A stretch of DNA of 56,832 nt from Ramlibacter sp. (GCA_013815685.1 JACDFR010000022.1:1-56832), one strand, 5' to 3'. Positions 35,662 to 44,624 are shown, numbered from the stretch's first letter. Notes: generated from the sequence alone by a model not told the origin. Numbers and translations are program-made.

Positions 35662-36497
35662 TACAGCGCCTTGCGGTGCGTTAGCAGAACGTCGAATAGC
35701 TGCGCCCAAGTGTCCAGCAAGTCGGTGGTAAACCGCTCGATCTCCTGGTAGCGTCCAGGTACCAGGGCCTGGCGAACGATGTACCAGCTGTCTTCGGAGT
35801 GGTCATCGTCGACGAAGTGGCCTTCGTCATTCTCGATATGCACGGAGTGGTATCCGCCGGGGGCCCGGAGCGCAGGGCAAACCCGTATGCTGTTCTTCGC
35901 CCAGGGGCTGTAGTAGGGCATGAATACCGTCTCGATGCAGGCAAGCAGTACGGACAGGCGCAGATGGTCGTCCTGGTTGTCCTCGAGTGTGGCGCGGACG
36001 GCTCGCGCCTGAGCCGACGTCGCGTGCGCCCGCCATCCTGCCTCGTCGAGACCGAGCGTGGTCATGGCATCGGCAAGTAGCCAATAGTGCGCAAATGAGG
36101 GATGGCCAATTGAGTTGTCATTGCTTGAAGGCGCTAATTTGAAGCCGATCTCGTCCAGAACATTGAGCTGGACGAGAAAACGCGCAGCCAATTTTGCCCG
36201 GTAGCCAAGAGATCCCTCAAGTTGCGAAGCGGTTTGCATCAGTCGCAGCAGAGACTCGCTGAACACTTCGAGGAAGGCCGCGCGAATTTCCATATGCACC
36301 ACCTGGATTCCGCGAAGATCGAACTCTTCGTTCTGCCAGGCTTCCAGGATGGGGTGCGTGTGCAACCGATGGGCCTGGATCGTGTCCTTGATCAGTCTGA
36401 GGGTAAAGGTTTGGTTTCGCTCCCAGAGAGATAAATCCACCGATTCTTTGATCAATTGGCGGGACGCAGTGCGGGGATCGATGATGAGCTCAGACAT
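35661..36497 (-). CDS. Heme-oxygenase-like di-iron oxidase
   Basis: A 278-residue, largely helical protein with the pattern of iron-containing redox enzymes of the HDO superfamily. Candidate ligands are Glu in HMEIRAAF (about 69), Glu in CIETVFMPYY (about 192) and the cluster HIENDEGHFVDDDH (about 225-238). Known relatives perform N-oxygenation (SznF), oxidative decarboxylation to alkenes (UndA) or C-C cleavage (BesC). With an aminotransferase next door, N-oxidation of the new amine is attractive, but oxidative tailoring of the fatty chain is equally possible. The ligand assignment is by eye. It lies 69 bases after the desaturase and overlaps the KS-AT start. Confidence 0.7.
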   Translation of the reverse strand: MSELIIDPRTASRQLIKESVDLSLWERNQTFTLRLIKDTIQAHRLHTHPILEAWQNEEFDLRGIQVVHMEIRAAFLEVFSESLLRLMQTASQLEGSLGYRAKLAARFLVQLNVLDEIGFKLAPSSNDNSIGHPSFAHYWLLADAMTTLGLDEAGWRAHATSAQARAVRATLEDNQDDHLRLSVLLACIETVFMPYYSPWAKNSIRVCPALRAPGGYHSVHIENDEGHFVDDDHSEDSWYIVRQALVPGRYQEIERFTTDLLDTWAQLFDVLLTHRKAL

Positions 36498-36566
36498 TTG
36501 GATTCCAGATGGTTGCGCGGGAGATTAAGGCGGGTCAGATGCGAGATATGAACAAAGCAGGAGGAT

Positions 36567-37382
36567 TCAGCCGGCCCGTATGCTCGGGGGCTGGGAGAAC
36601 TGAGGGCCCCATTTATCGCCTTGAAGCTCGGTCGGTATCTTGTCGGCGAGTTCGGCATGGTAGTTGGGCAACTTGCTCCAGTGCAGGGTTTGACGAAAGT
36701 GGTGCGCGGCGTGATAGCCGGCATTCCACGTCAACCAGTTGTAAAACTTCCCGGTATGCGTGCGCGAGGCTGTGAAATCATCTCCCATGGGCAAGCCGCT
36801 GTGGTGCGCATAGGCCGCCCATTTCAGCAGGTAAAGCATGATCAACATCGGCACCACGAAAACGATCAGGGCCGCCGTCGGGTCGTAAGCAACGAGCGCC
36901 CCAAGCAAGAGCGCGCAGAGCACCGTATAGATGATGAATTTGGCTCGCAATTTACTCTTGCCGCGGCTATGCGTGATGCACGACGGGTAGTGCCAGAGCG
37001 CTGACCTGAGGGAGAACTCGTGCCTGCCGAGGTGAGATCCGTCGGAGCGCCGCGTGTTCAAGGTATCGCTCGATGGTTCGAAGTAGCACGCATGGTGCCC
37101 AACGATGTGATTGAGTGTCCCCGAGAACGGCGTGGTGCCGGTCTGAAAAAACATGACTACTTCGAACAGCCGATTCAACGCCGAACTGGCGAAGGTGAGG
37201 TTATGGATGTGATTGTGGTTGTATGCCACCACTGAAAGCCGCGCCGGCAAAAGCAGTGCGGAACACGTCGCCATCAGCCAGATGTTGTGCACATAGTAGT
37301 AAAGGAGAAGCAGGACAACGAAGAGGCTCGTCACGAGCAGCGTTGGCCATACGTCGACCGGTGTGCGAAATATCTTGCTCAT
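36567..37382 (-). CDS. Membrane fatty acid desaturase
   Basis: A 271-residue membrane di-iron enzyme with three His boxes: HNHIHN (about 52-57), HIVGHH (about 89-94) and HAAHH (about 233-237), plus AHH near 200. There are two hydrophobic hairpins around them. This is the FADS-like pattern of acyl desaturases, hydroxylases and acetylenases. Standing next to an acyl-AMP ligase with a fused ACP, it probably acts on the ACP-bound acyl chain, as JamB does in alkyne cassettes, but no alkyne-specific feature can be claimed. ATG 37382 overlaps the upstream stop (ATGA). Confidence 0.88.
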   Translation of the reverse strand: MSKIFRTPVDVWPTLLVTSLFVVLLLLYYYVHNIWLMATCSALLLPARLSVVAYNHNHIHNLTFASSALNRLFEVVMFFQTGTTPFSGTLNHIVGHHACYFEPSSDTLNTRRSDGSHLGRHEFSLRSALWHYPSCITHSRGKSKLRAKFIIYTVLCALLLGALVAYDPTAALIVFVVPMLIMLYLLKWAAYAHHSGLPMGDDFTASRTHTGKFYNWLTWNAGYHAAHHFRQTLHWSKLPNYHAELADKIPTELQGDKWGPQFSQPPSIRAG

Positions 37383-40300
37383 AAGGATGCTCCTACACTT
37401 CTGTTCAATGTGTTCCGAGACGGGTTGTCTGCGACGCCGGCGCCCGGCGACCGTTGGGGAAATCTGCGGTGAATAAACGCCGCGAGTTCTCGGGTGTTGG
37501 GATAGTTCCAGAGAACTGTGGGATCGAGATCCAGAGCGAAGCGGTCCGACAAGCATTGGGCGAGATTGCTCGAGTCGATCGATCCGAGGCCGAGCATGGA
37601 AAATTCCATGTCGAGGCCGGCCGCCTCCAGCTTGAGGCCACAGCGCTCAGTGATCCACTCGGTGATGAAGCCGGTGATGTCGGCAAGCCGATCGCTGGCA
37701 GGCCCTCTCCAGGATGCGGGCGCGGCAGCCACGACAGCCGGCGTTGGAAATATCTCGCGGATCGAGGCGGGCTCACTTGTCGAATGCTCTGCCGCAAGCG
37801 GCGCGTGGGAGGCAAGCCAGGGATCGCAGGTTGTGTCGGGTTGGGGCGCGCTCCGCAGATCAATGCCGATCTGGTCATCAATCGTGCGGCCGAATGTCGC
37901 GAGCTTTTCGGCTGTGGCCAGACCGGCGAGGCGCTGCGGCGCCGCGTCCAACAGGCCTCGGGCATGCGATAGCCTATGCTCAAGCCAATTCAGAGACGAC
38001 GCTTCAGCGCCACGTCCGGCCGCAAAGAAAACGAGTTCGGATAGATAGGCACCAAGCGCCAGATACCGCCAATGCATTGCAGCCCCGTTGCCGTCGGCAT
38101 GCGGCTGTGCGATGTGGGGGTGCTCGAGTACCTCGTCGAAATACCGGGAAAGCGTCGCCTGGTCCAGGCGCTGCAACAAATAGGCGCGCAGTACCTCGGG
38201 AGTGCGGACTGCGGAGGTGCCCAGGAAGTGGTGAAGCGCCTCTGTCGGCCCCTCGAAGATGCGGAAGATGCGGGCGTCGCGAAAGATCTGCGGAATCAGG
38301 TTGCTCTCGATATAGCCGCGGCCTCCCGCCATTTGCATGGTGCGGTCGACCGTCAGCCACAGCCATTCTGTCGCAAGGCATTTGCAGGAAGCCAGAATCT
38401 CGGGCGAGACGTCGATTCCTCCGTCCTTCTGCCCGGCAACCTGTTCGATCAGCCGACCCAATACCTCGATCGCATGCATGGTATCGGTCAGCATTGCACG
38501 CGTGTGCGGATTGGCAAGGAGCGGTCCGGTCGAGATTTCGCGCCGACCCGCATAACGCAACATCAGCTGATAGCAGCCCTTCGTTGCGCCCAGGCAGACC
38601 GCGGCTATGGCCAGGCGGCCGTAGCACATCGTGTCCTGAGCCACCGCCATGCCGTGGTCGGGGACGCCAAGGACCTGGTGAGCCTGCGCGACCACTCCGT
38701 CTAGGATCACGGTGTTCTGGATCATGCCGCGCATGCCCATTGTCAAGGCTTCCGGTCCCTGCTGGACGCCGGGACTGTCTTGCGGTATGGCAAAACCAGT
38801 GACGCCGGTAACATGGCCCTGCGCGTCGACCGTCCTGGCGAATACGTTCATGACGCCCGCCCATGCGGCTGAACCGCTCCAGCATTTCGTGCCGCTGACC
38901 CGGTAAGTCCCGTCTGGCATATGCTGCGCGGTCGCGGAGATCGCGCCCGGGTTGGACCCCGCGCCGGGTTCCGTTAATGCGAAGGCGGCAAGTTCGCGTC
39001 CTGAAGCGAGGTTGGCCAGGTACCGCGCTTTCACCTCGGCGCTGCCATGGGCCATGATCGGCCTGATGCCCAGGGCATTGTTGAGTCCCACGAACAGGGC
39101 GATCGTCAAGTCCTTCGCGCCGAGGGCTTCCAGCACGCGCAGGAAATCCGAGGTGCTGAACTCCAGCCCTCCCGCCGAACGCGGTGCGAGCATCCCCAGC
39201 AAACCGCGGTTGCCCATGTCCAGCACAATGTTGGGCGGAATGGACCGTCGCTCATCGATAAGCTGCGAGTTCACCCGGCGCGGAAAGTAATCCCTGATCC
39301 AGGTGATCAGTGCCCGCGCCTCAGGCGAAGTCGGTACGGTTGCGCAGTGCGCGGGTACGGTCAGCGCGCTCGTTGCCGGCAGCGGTGCCGGGTGCGTGGG
39401 CGCGGTAGGCGGCCCGACCGCGGTTGCCGACCAGGAGGCGATGAGGCTCAACTCGCCTGCGATGAGCTTGCTGCGAATGTGTTCCCGCTGGATCTTGCCG
39501 CTGCTGGTCTTGGCGATATCGCTCGGCGGCACAAAGCCGACAAACGCAGGTGTGATGCCATGGGATTCCCACACCGCACGTCGTATGCGGTCGATTTCCA
39601 GCTGCAATTCGTCGGCCGTCAGCTTCGTGCGATTGAGGCCTTGAACGATGGCGATACCGTTGTCCGGCAGCGCGAATGCTGCGCCGCTGTGGATGCGAAA
39701 AGGATGGCCCAGGGATTGCACGGTCTCCTCGATATCCTGGGGGTAGTAGTTCGCTCCATTGATGATGATGAGCTCTTTGATTCTGCCGGTGATAAACAGC
39801 TCACCGTTTTTGAGAAAGCCGAGGTCACCGGTGCGCAGGAACGGTCCCTCGCCGGTATCCGCGATGTAGGCCCGAAAAGTTTCGGCCGTTTCGATTGGAC
39901 GTTCCCAGTAACCAAGCGTGATGCTTTTACCCTTGAGCCAAATTTCGCCCACCATCCCTTGCGGCCGGGCCTTCCAGGTCTCCGGTTCCACGATCAGCGT
40001 CGTCAGATCGGAAGGGAACCGTTGTACGTTCACAATTTGAACAACGGAGTCGCTGGGTGCGCCGTCGGCCGCCGGTGCGATCTTGTTCGCGCCGAGTAGG
40101 GTCCGATCGAGTGAAAGGGCGAGCATTTCGGGCCGCGCATGCCCTCCAGAGACGTAGAGGGTCGCCTCGGCCAGGCCGTAGCAGGGGAACTGCGCGGCGG
40201 ACCGGAAGCCGGCCGGCGAGAAACGCCCAGCGAAGCGTTCCAGTGTCGAAGTCTTGACCGGTTCCGATCCGTTGAAGGCCGTGTGCCAGCTGCTGAGATC

Positions 40301-41296
40301 GAGTTCAGTAATCTCCGCGTCGGTAATCTTTTCGACGCAAAGATCGAAGGCGAAATTTGGGGCGCCCGAGATGGTCCCCGCATATTGGGAGATTGCGCGT
40401 AACCAGCAGCCCGGGCTTCGCAAGAAACTGAATGGCGACATCAATACTGCGTGGGCGCCGACCGACAATGCCTGCAAGATGATTCCAATCAGTCCCATGT
40501 CGTGATAGAAGGGCAGCCAACTGACAAACACCGAACGGAAATTGCTGCCCATTCCGGCCGCCTGCTGACGGGCGTTGTGAACGATGTTGTCATGCGAGAC
40601 CATGACCCCTTTCGGGTTTCCAGTTGATCCCGAGGTGTATTGCAAGAAGGCGATACTGCGGGGATCGATTTTTCGATAAGAGGCCGAAGACTCAGGCCTG
40701 GCATCGTCACGGCGTTCCAGCGCATGCGTGCGCGGGAGCTCATCGACGTAAATCAAAGCGGCGGTCTGTCCGGGGAAAATGCCGTCGAACGCGGAACGGT
40801 CCCGCTCGACTACCTTTCTGTCCAAAATGACTGCGGCCGGCGTGCAGTTTTTCGCTACCGCCCCCAGCTTGTCCCAATCCCGCTTGGTCGAGGGCGGATA
40901 CATGGGCACAGCCACGACACCGGCTGCCAGACAAGCGAGAAATGCGACGAGGTAGTCGAGTCCCGAGGCCAGCACGAGCAATACCCGCTGGCCCGACAGC
41001 CCACGCGCATCCAGGTCCGCTGCACGTGCCGATACCAAGTGGCAAAGCCCCGAAAATTTCAGCTCGTCAGCGAGTTGGCCTTTGTCCTTCAGGAAGGTGT
41101 AGGCCGTTTTATCGGGGCAGACCGCGCCCCAGTAGAACAATCGCTCCACGATTGTCCGATGGGACAGGAGTACGGTGGTGTCGTCGGCGCCAAGCCAGTG
41201 CTGGTTGGAAAAGACCGCCGCGACACCGTCTCTATTTCGTAACGGCTCTGTTGGTGCCGACTCGACTACGCTCAAGGGCAATTCATTGCGATTCAT
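37379..41296 (-). CDS. FAAL-acyl-CoA dehydrogenase-ACP fusion protein
   Basis: A 1305-residue trifunctional protein. The fatty acyl-AMP ligase (about 1-610) has YTSGSTGNPKGVMVSH, WLPFYHDMGLIG, YGLAEATLYVSGG and KTSSGKIQR. Its VPMYPPS and PFSFLRSP blocks are FAAL-type. The acyl-CoA dehydrogenase (about 655-1140) has FALTEPGAGSNPG and FEGPTEAL with the putative catalytic Glu. The ACP (about 1200-1285) has LGSIDSSNL. The likely job is to activate a free fatty acid, load it on the fused ACP and introduce a double bond next to the thioester. It is the first large gene of the operon, 61 bases after the thioesterase. Confidence 0.93.
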   Translation of the reverse strand: MNRNELPLSVVESAPTEPLRNRDGVAAVFSNQHWLGADDTTVLLSHRTIVERLFYWGAVCPDKTAYTFLKDKGQLADELKFSGLCHLVSARAADLDARGLSGQRVLLVLASGLDYLVAFLACLAAGVVAVPMYPPSTKRDWDKLGAVAKNCTPAAVILDRKVVERDRSAFDGIFPGQTAALIYVDELPRTHALERRDDARPESSASYRKIDPRSIAFLQYTSGSTGNPKGVMVSHDNIVHNARQQAAGMGSNFRSVFVSWLPFYHDMGLIGIILQALSVGAHAVLMSPFSFLRSPGCWLRAISQYAGTISGAPNFAFDLCVEKITDAEITELDLSSWHTAFNGSEPVKTSTLERFAGRFSPAGFRSAAQFPCYGLAEATLYVSGGHARPEMLALSLDRTLLGANKIAPAADGAPSDSVVQIVNVQRFPSDLTTLIVEPETWKARPQGMVGEIWLKGKSITLGYWERPIETAETFRAYIADTGEGPFLRTGDLGFLKNGELFITGRIKELIIINGANYYPQDIEETVQSLGHPFRIHSGAAFALPDNGIAIVQGLNRTKLTADELQLEIDRIRRAVWESHGITPAFVGFVPPSDIAKTSSGKIQREHIRSKLIAGELSLIASWSATAVGPPTAPTHPAPLPATSALTVPAHCATVPTSPEARALITWIRDYFPRRVNSQLIDERRSIPPNIVLDMGNRGLLGMLAPRSAGGLEFSTSDFLRVLEALGAKDLTIALFVGLNNALGIRPIMAHGSAEVKARYLANLASGRELAAFALTEPGAGSNPGAISATAQHMPDGTYRVSGTKCWSGSAAWAGVMNVFARTVDAQGHVTGVTGFAIPQDSPGVQQGPEALTMGMRGMIQNTVILDGVVAQAHQVLGVPDHGMAVAQDTMCYGRLAIAAVCLGATKGCYQLMLRYAGRREISTGPLLANPHTRAMLTDTMHAIEVLGRLIEQVAGQKDGGIDVSPEILASCKCLATEWLWLTVDRTMQMAGGRGYIESNLIPQIFRDARIFRIFEGPTEALHHFLGTSAVRTPEVLRAYLLQRLDQATLSRYFDEVLEHPHIAQPHADGNGAAMHWRYLALGAYLSELVFFAAGRGAEASSLNWLEHRLSHARGLLDAAPQRLAGLATAEKLATFGRTIDDQIGIDLRSAPQPDTTCDPWLASHAPLAAEHSTSEPASIREIFPTPAVVAAAPASWRGPASDRLADITGFITEWITERCGLKLEAAGLDMEFSMLGLGSIDSSNLAQCLSDRFALDLDPTVLWNYPNTRELAAFIHRRFPQRSPGAGVADNPSRNTLNRSVGASL

Positions 41297-41357
41297 GGAC
41301 AGTAATTAAATGCGTTATGACCTCAAATGAGCCAGGGCGGCCAAATAAGCGCACCCC

Positions 41358-41780
41358 TTAGATCGCCAGATCGCCCAGGATCGAAAACGAGGCCGTGCCC
41401 GTAGCGACGAGCTGGCCGTCCGGCGCCGTAAGACGCATTTCGGCAATTGCCAACTTACTGCCACCTCGTACCATTTGCGCGGTGGCAGCCAGATCCTGCT
41501 GCTTTGCGCCTTGCAGCATCCTCACATGCAGGTCTGCGGTGACAACCATCTTGCGGCACCGGGCCGCAACCGTGAACCAGCCTGCGCTATCCAGCATCGT
41601 GGCTAATACGCCGCCGTGCGTGTCACGCATCCCATGGTCGAAGCCGGCATGGCGGGGCATCAATACTGTCGCATTGCCTTCGCTGTCATAAGTCAAGGTC
41701 ATCCCCATCGTCTTCATAATGGAGGAGGTCCGGAAGGCTGCTTCGAGGTATTTTTTTGCCTCATCTAAGGATGTAGACAT
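41358..41780 (-). CDS. PaaI-type hotdog thioesterase
   Basis: A 140-residue hotdog-fold protein. The motif region GMRDTHGGVLATMLDSAGW (about 51-69) is the PaaI/4-hydroxybenzoyl-CoA-thioesterase-like active site. It would hydrolyse acyl-CoA or acyl-ACP, for example as an editing thioesterase that removes stalled chains. It is the first gene of the biosynthetic operon; a candidate promoter lies about 90-115 bases upstream. Confidence 0.85.
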   Translation of the reverse strand: MSTSLDEAKKYLEAAFRTSSIMKTMGMTLTYDSEGNATVLMPRHAGFDHGMRDTHGGVLATMLDSAGWFTVAARCRKMVVTADLHVRMLQGAKQQDLAATAQMVRGGSKLAIAEMRLTAPDGQLVATGTASFSILGDLAI

Positions 41781-41804
41781 AGAGTGGTCTGCTCGCCAAT
41801 AACT

Positions 41805-41884
41805 AATGTAAGCAACGAACTTAGTGTAATCGCCTCTCCGCTGCTACGCATCTACGAAATAAGATTTACTAGAGGCGAGTGTAA
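41805..41884 (-). repeat. Three TTACAYT repeats plus a 7-bp inverted repeat upstream of the cluster
   Basis: On the plus strand AATGTAA (41805-41811), AGTGTAA (41823-41829) and AGTGTAA (41878-41884) are copies of one 7-base element; the first two are 18 bases apart. CGCCTCT (41831-41837) and AGAGGCG (41871-41877) form an inverted repeat with a 33-base spacer. The rightmost copies overlap the candidate promoter. They could be binding half-sites of a regulator. Confidence 0.4.
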
Positions 41885-41896
41885 CTTAAGCGACAA
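41868..41896 (-). promoter_or_regulatory. Candidate promoter of the biosynthetic operon
   Basis: On the minus strand TTGTCG (41896-41891) is followed after 17 bases by TCTAGT (41873-41868), each matching consensus at four of six positions. It is about 90 bases before the thioesterase ATG, in an AT-rich gap. The nearby repeats (41805-41884) overlap it and could be operators. The assignment is by eye. Confidence 0.3.
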
Positions 41897-42236
41897 TTGG
41901 GCCTGTACTAGTTGGGAGTCTGAAATACCGGGTGATTGGTCCAGAGGCTTCAATGCCGCCTCTGCGTCGCAGGCATCCGCGCCGCGCTCACGCACGGGCG
42001 AAATAAACGAAAGTGCTTCGCGGATAGACGTGCCGGTACAGCGGGCGCAGCAGCACGCGGGCCAGGGCCTTTGGGCCGCGCCAGACCCGTCGCGCTGTTG
42101 TAGAGGCGCAGCGCGATGGCCTGCGAAAGCTCGGTGCCGATGCCGGCTCCGCCAGGCACCCCGGGCATTGGTTTCTGATTTGCATGTGCGTGGTTCAGGT
42201 AGCAGCGGGGCCTGAACATAAGCCCGACTGCGCGGC
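41897..42236 (-). other. Intergenic region between cluster and kinase
   Basis: The half nearer the cluster is AT-richer than its surroundings. The half nearer 42236 returns to chromosomal GC. A minus-strand ORF here reads LARVLLRPLYRHVYPRSTFV near its end, which could be a gene remnant, but I do not recognise it. No RNA gene or terminator with a T-run is visible. Confidence 0.4.
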
Positions 42237-44624
42237 TCAGGGACTCGCCAGCACCGGCAGGCGCAGGGTGAACGTACTGCCGCGGCCGGGTTCGCTGTGT
42301 ACCTCCAGGCGCCCGCGATGGAGCTCGACCAGTTTCTTCACCAGCCACAGGCCGATGCCCAGGCCACCCTGCGATCGATCGATGGTGCGGTCGACCTGCG
42401 AAAACAGGTCGAAGACATGGGCAAGCATCTCCTCGGAGATGCCCGACCCGTTGTCGGTCACTGTCACCGCCACCTCGGCGCCGTCGACCCGAGCGGCAAG
42501 CTCGATGCGCCCGCTGGGCGGTGTGTACTTTGCCGCGTTGTTCAACAAGTTGCTGACCACCTGAGCCAGCCGGGTCAGGTCGCCCTCGATCATGATGGGC
42601 TGCGCCGGCAGGTCGACGGCCAGCATATGGGCTGCGGCGTCGATGACCGGCCTGCTGGCTTCCACCGCGTGCTCCACGATCTCCTGCAGCGCCACGGGCC
42701 GGATTTTCATCTCGAGTTTGTCCCGCGTGATGCGGGAAACATCCAGCAGGTCGTCGACCAGCCTCACCATGTGAGTGAGCTGGCGATCCATGATGTCGCG
42801 CATCCGCGCCGCCGATGGCGGCAGCGCGGCGGTGAGCTTGAGGATTTCCAGTGCATTGCGTATTGGCGCCAACGGGTTGCGCAACTCGTGCGCCAGCGTG
42901 GCGATGAATTCGTCCTTGCGGCGATCGGCTTCCGCCACATCGGTGATGTCGGTCGAAACGCCGCAGACGGCATAGATCTCGCCCGATTCATCGTAGAGCG
43001 GAAACTTGCTCGATCGAAAGGTGACCCGCTTGCCGCGAAGGACGACCCGTTCTTCCATCAGCAGCCGCTGCCCGGCCCGCGCCACCTTCAGGTCGTTCTC
43101 CCGAACAGCCGCTGCTGCCCGAGCGCCGTAAATTTTCTCATCGGTGAGGCCTTGAACCTGCTCGAACGTGAAACCCAGCAGCTCGCGCCAAGCCTGGTTC
43201 GAAAGGATGTACCGACCTTGCAGGTCTTTCGCATACACCAGGGCACCGGCGCCTTCGATGACGGACTCCGCCAGGCGCTGCGCCTCCTGCAGCCGCCGTT
43301 CGGCCATCAGTTCGGCCGTGACGTCGCGTGCCGCGCAGATGCCGCGGTCCGGCTGCAGCTGGCCGTCGATCAGGGAAAAGATAACTTGCAGCCTGATATG
43401 CAGCCAACGCACGACGCCGCTCGGCAGCAGAACCCGCACGTCGACGGCCAGATGGCCGTGGCTCGCCGGATCAGTGGTCCGGGCAATCGCCTGCAGGTAG
43501 CGCTCGCGGTCCTGCGGGTGGATACGGTCGAAGATCGCACTGCGCGGCACGACGATGGCGCCGTCGCCCAGTTCGAGCAGCCTGGCCAGTTCCGCGGAGA
43601 TGTGGTTGACATCGCTGCGGTAATCGATCTCGGCCATCACCAGCCCCGCGGCCTGGATTCCCATCTCGAGCTTGAGCCGGCTCGCCTGCAATTCGGCAAG
43701 CGCGTTCTGGCGCTGCGAAATGTCGCGCACGCGTTCTATGTGCGTCCAGCATCGCTCCACGACCTCCTGAACGAGCGCAACCTCCTGCTCGCTCCAGTTG
43801 CGCGGCTGCGCCTGGTGGATGGCCATCATGGCTTGCAGCCGGCCGTCTTTCACCAGGCCCGCGCAAATGATCGCCTTGACGCCGATGGCGTTGAACATGC
43901 GTGCGCCCGCGTTGTCGCCAAGTTCGGCATCGACATCGCGCAGGACCAGGCAATCGCCCCGCCCCAGAAGCATCGTCGCTTTCGGGCCGAATGCTTCCAG
44001 CGAATAGCTGCCGGCGCTGCTGTCGATGCCGCTGGCGGCCCAGTCACTGCGAATGATGAAACGGTTGCTGGCGGGATCGACGTCGGCATAGGCGCAACGT
44101 GAAGCGCCCAGGTATTCGCCCAGCAGCCGGGCCGTGACCTGCATCACTTCGCCGGCGTCGGTCAGGGCGCGCGTCGCCTGTCCCACCTGGTCGAGGAAGC
44201 GAAAGCGCAGTTCGCTTCGCCGCGACGCGAGCTCCATTTCGCGGGCGCTTGTCACGTCGATGCAGACGCCGACCCATGCCTGCAGCTCGCTGCCTTGAAA
44301 TAGCGGCGTGCCCTGTGCCCGTACGTTCCTGTATTCCCCGTCGTGCCGGCGCAGCCGGTAGGTGGTCTCGAACTGCTCCTTGGTTTGAGCGGCGGTGCGC
44401 CACACGAGAGCAACCGATTCGCGGTCTTCCGGATGAACGGCCGCCAGCCAGCCCCGGCCTCTGTATTTCCCCGACGACTGGCCGGTGAATGCGCCCCATG
44501 ACGCGTTGGACAACGCCATGGTGCCGTCCGGCGCCGTGTGCCAAACAACTGTTGACGTGTTCGCCGCCAGTGTTTCGAGTCGGTTTCCACCGGCGTGCAG
44601 CTCATCCGCAAGCGCTTTCGACAT
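42237..44624 (-). CDS. PAS/GAF sensor histidine kinase
   Basis: A 795-residue protein without membrane segments. Order: PAS with PAC (about 15-135), GAF (about 145-310), a second PAS (about 335-455), a third PAS (about 465-590), HisKA with ATLAHELRNPLAP (about 600), and HATPase (LLNNAAKYT, DNGSGIS, GLGIGLW). It has no receiver, so it must signal to a separate regulator that is not visible here. The start is uncertain (44624 or 44639; neither has a clear ribosome-binding site). Its kinase core closely resembles the hybrid kinases at 8241 and 46012, suggesting paralogues. Confidence 0.88.
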   Translation of the reverse strand: MSKALADELHAGGNRLETLAANTSTVVWHTAPDGTMALSNASWGAFTGQSSGKYRGRGWLAAVHPEDRESVALVWRTAAQTKEQFETTYRLRRHDGEYRNVRAQGTPLFQGSELQAWVGVCIDVTSAREMELASRRSELRFRFLDQVGQATRALTDAGEVMQVTARLLGEYLGASRCAYADVDPASNRFIIRSDWAASGIDSSAGSYSLEAFGPKATMLLGRGDCLVLRDVDAELGDNAGARMFNAIGVKAIICAGLVKDGRLQAMMAIHQAQPRNWSEQEVALVQEVVERCWTHIERVRDISQRQNALAELQASRLKLEMGIQAAGLVMAEIDYRSDVNHISAELARLLELGDGAIVVPRSAIFDRIHPQDRERYLQAIARTTDPASHGHLAVDVRVLLPSGVVRWLHIRLQVIFSLIDGQLQPDRGICAARDVTAELMAERRLQEAQRLAESVIEGAGALVYAKDLQGRYILSNQAWRELLGFTFEQVQGLTDEKIYGARAAAAVRENDLKVARAGQRLLMEERVVLRGKRVTFRSSKFPLYDESGEIYAVCGVSTDITDVAEADRRKDEFIATLAHELRNPLAPIRNALEILKLTAALPPSAARMRDIMDRQLTHMVRLVDDLLDVSRITRDKLEMKIRPVALQEIVEHAVEASRPVIDAAAHMLAVDLPAQPIMIEGDLTRLAQVVSNLLNNAAKYTPPSGRIELAARVDGAEVAVTVTDNGSGISEEMLAHVFDLFSQVDRTIDRSQGGLGIGLWLVKKLVELHRGRLEVHSEPGRGSTFTLRLPVLASP

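Noticed and set aside
36567..41296. Polyyne or terminal-alkyne cassette (FAAL, desaturase, ACP)
   Set aside because: Only one desaturase is present, the ligase is fused to a dehydrogenase, and the alkyne-type acetylenase cannot be told from an ordinary desaturase by eye; kept only as an analogy.
42297..44102. 601-codon plus-strand ORF
   Set aside because: It is the reverse of the PAS/GAF kinase gene; no motif is visible.
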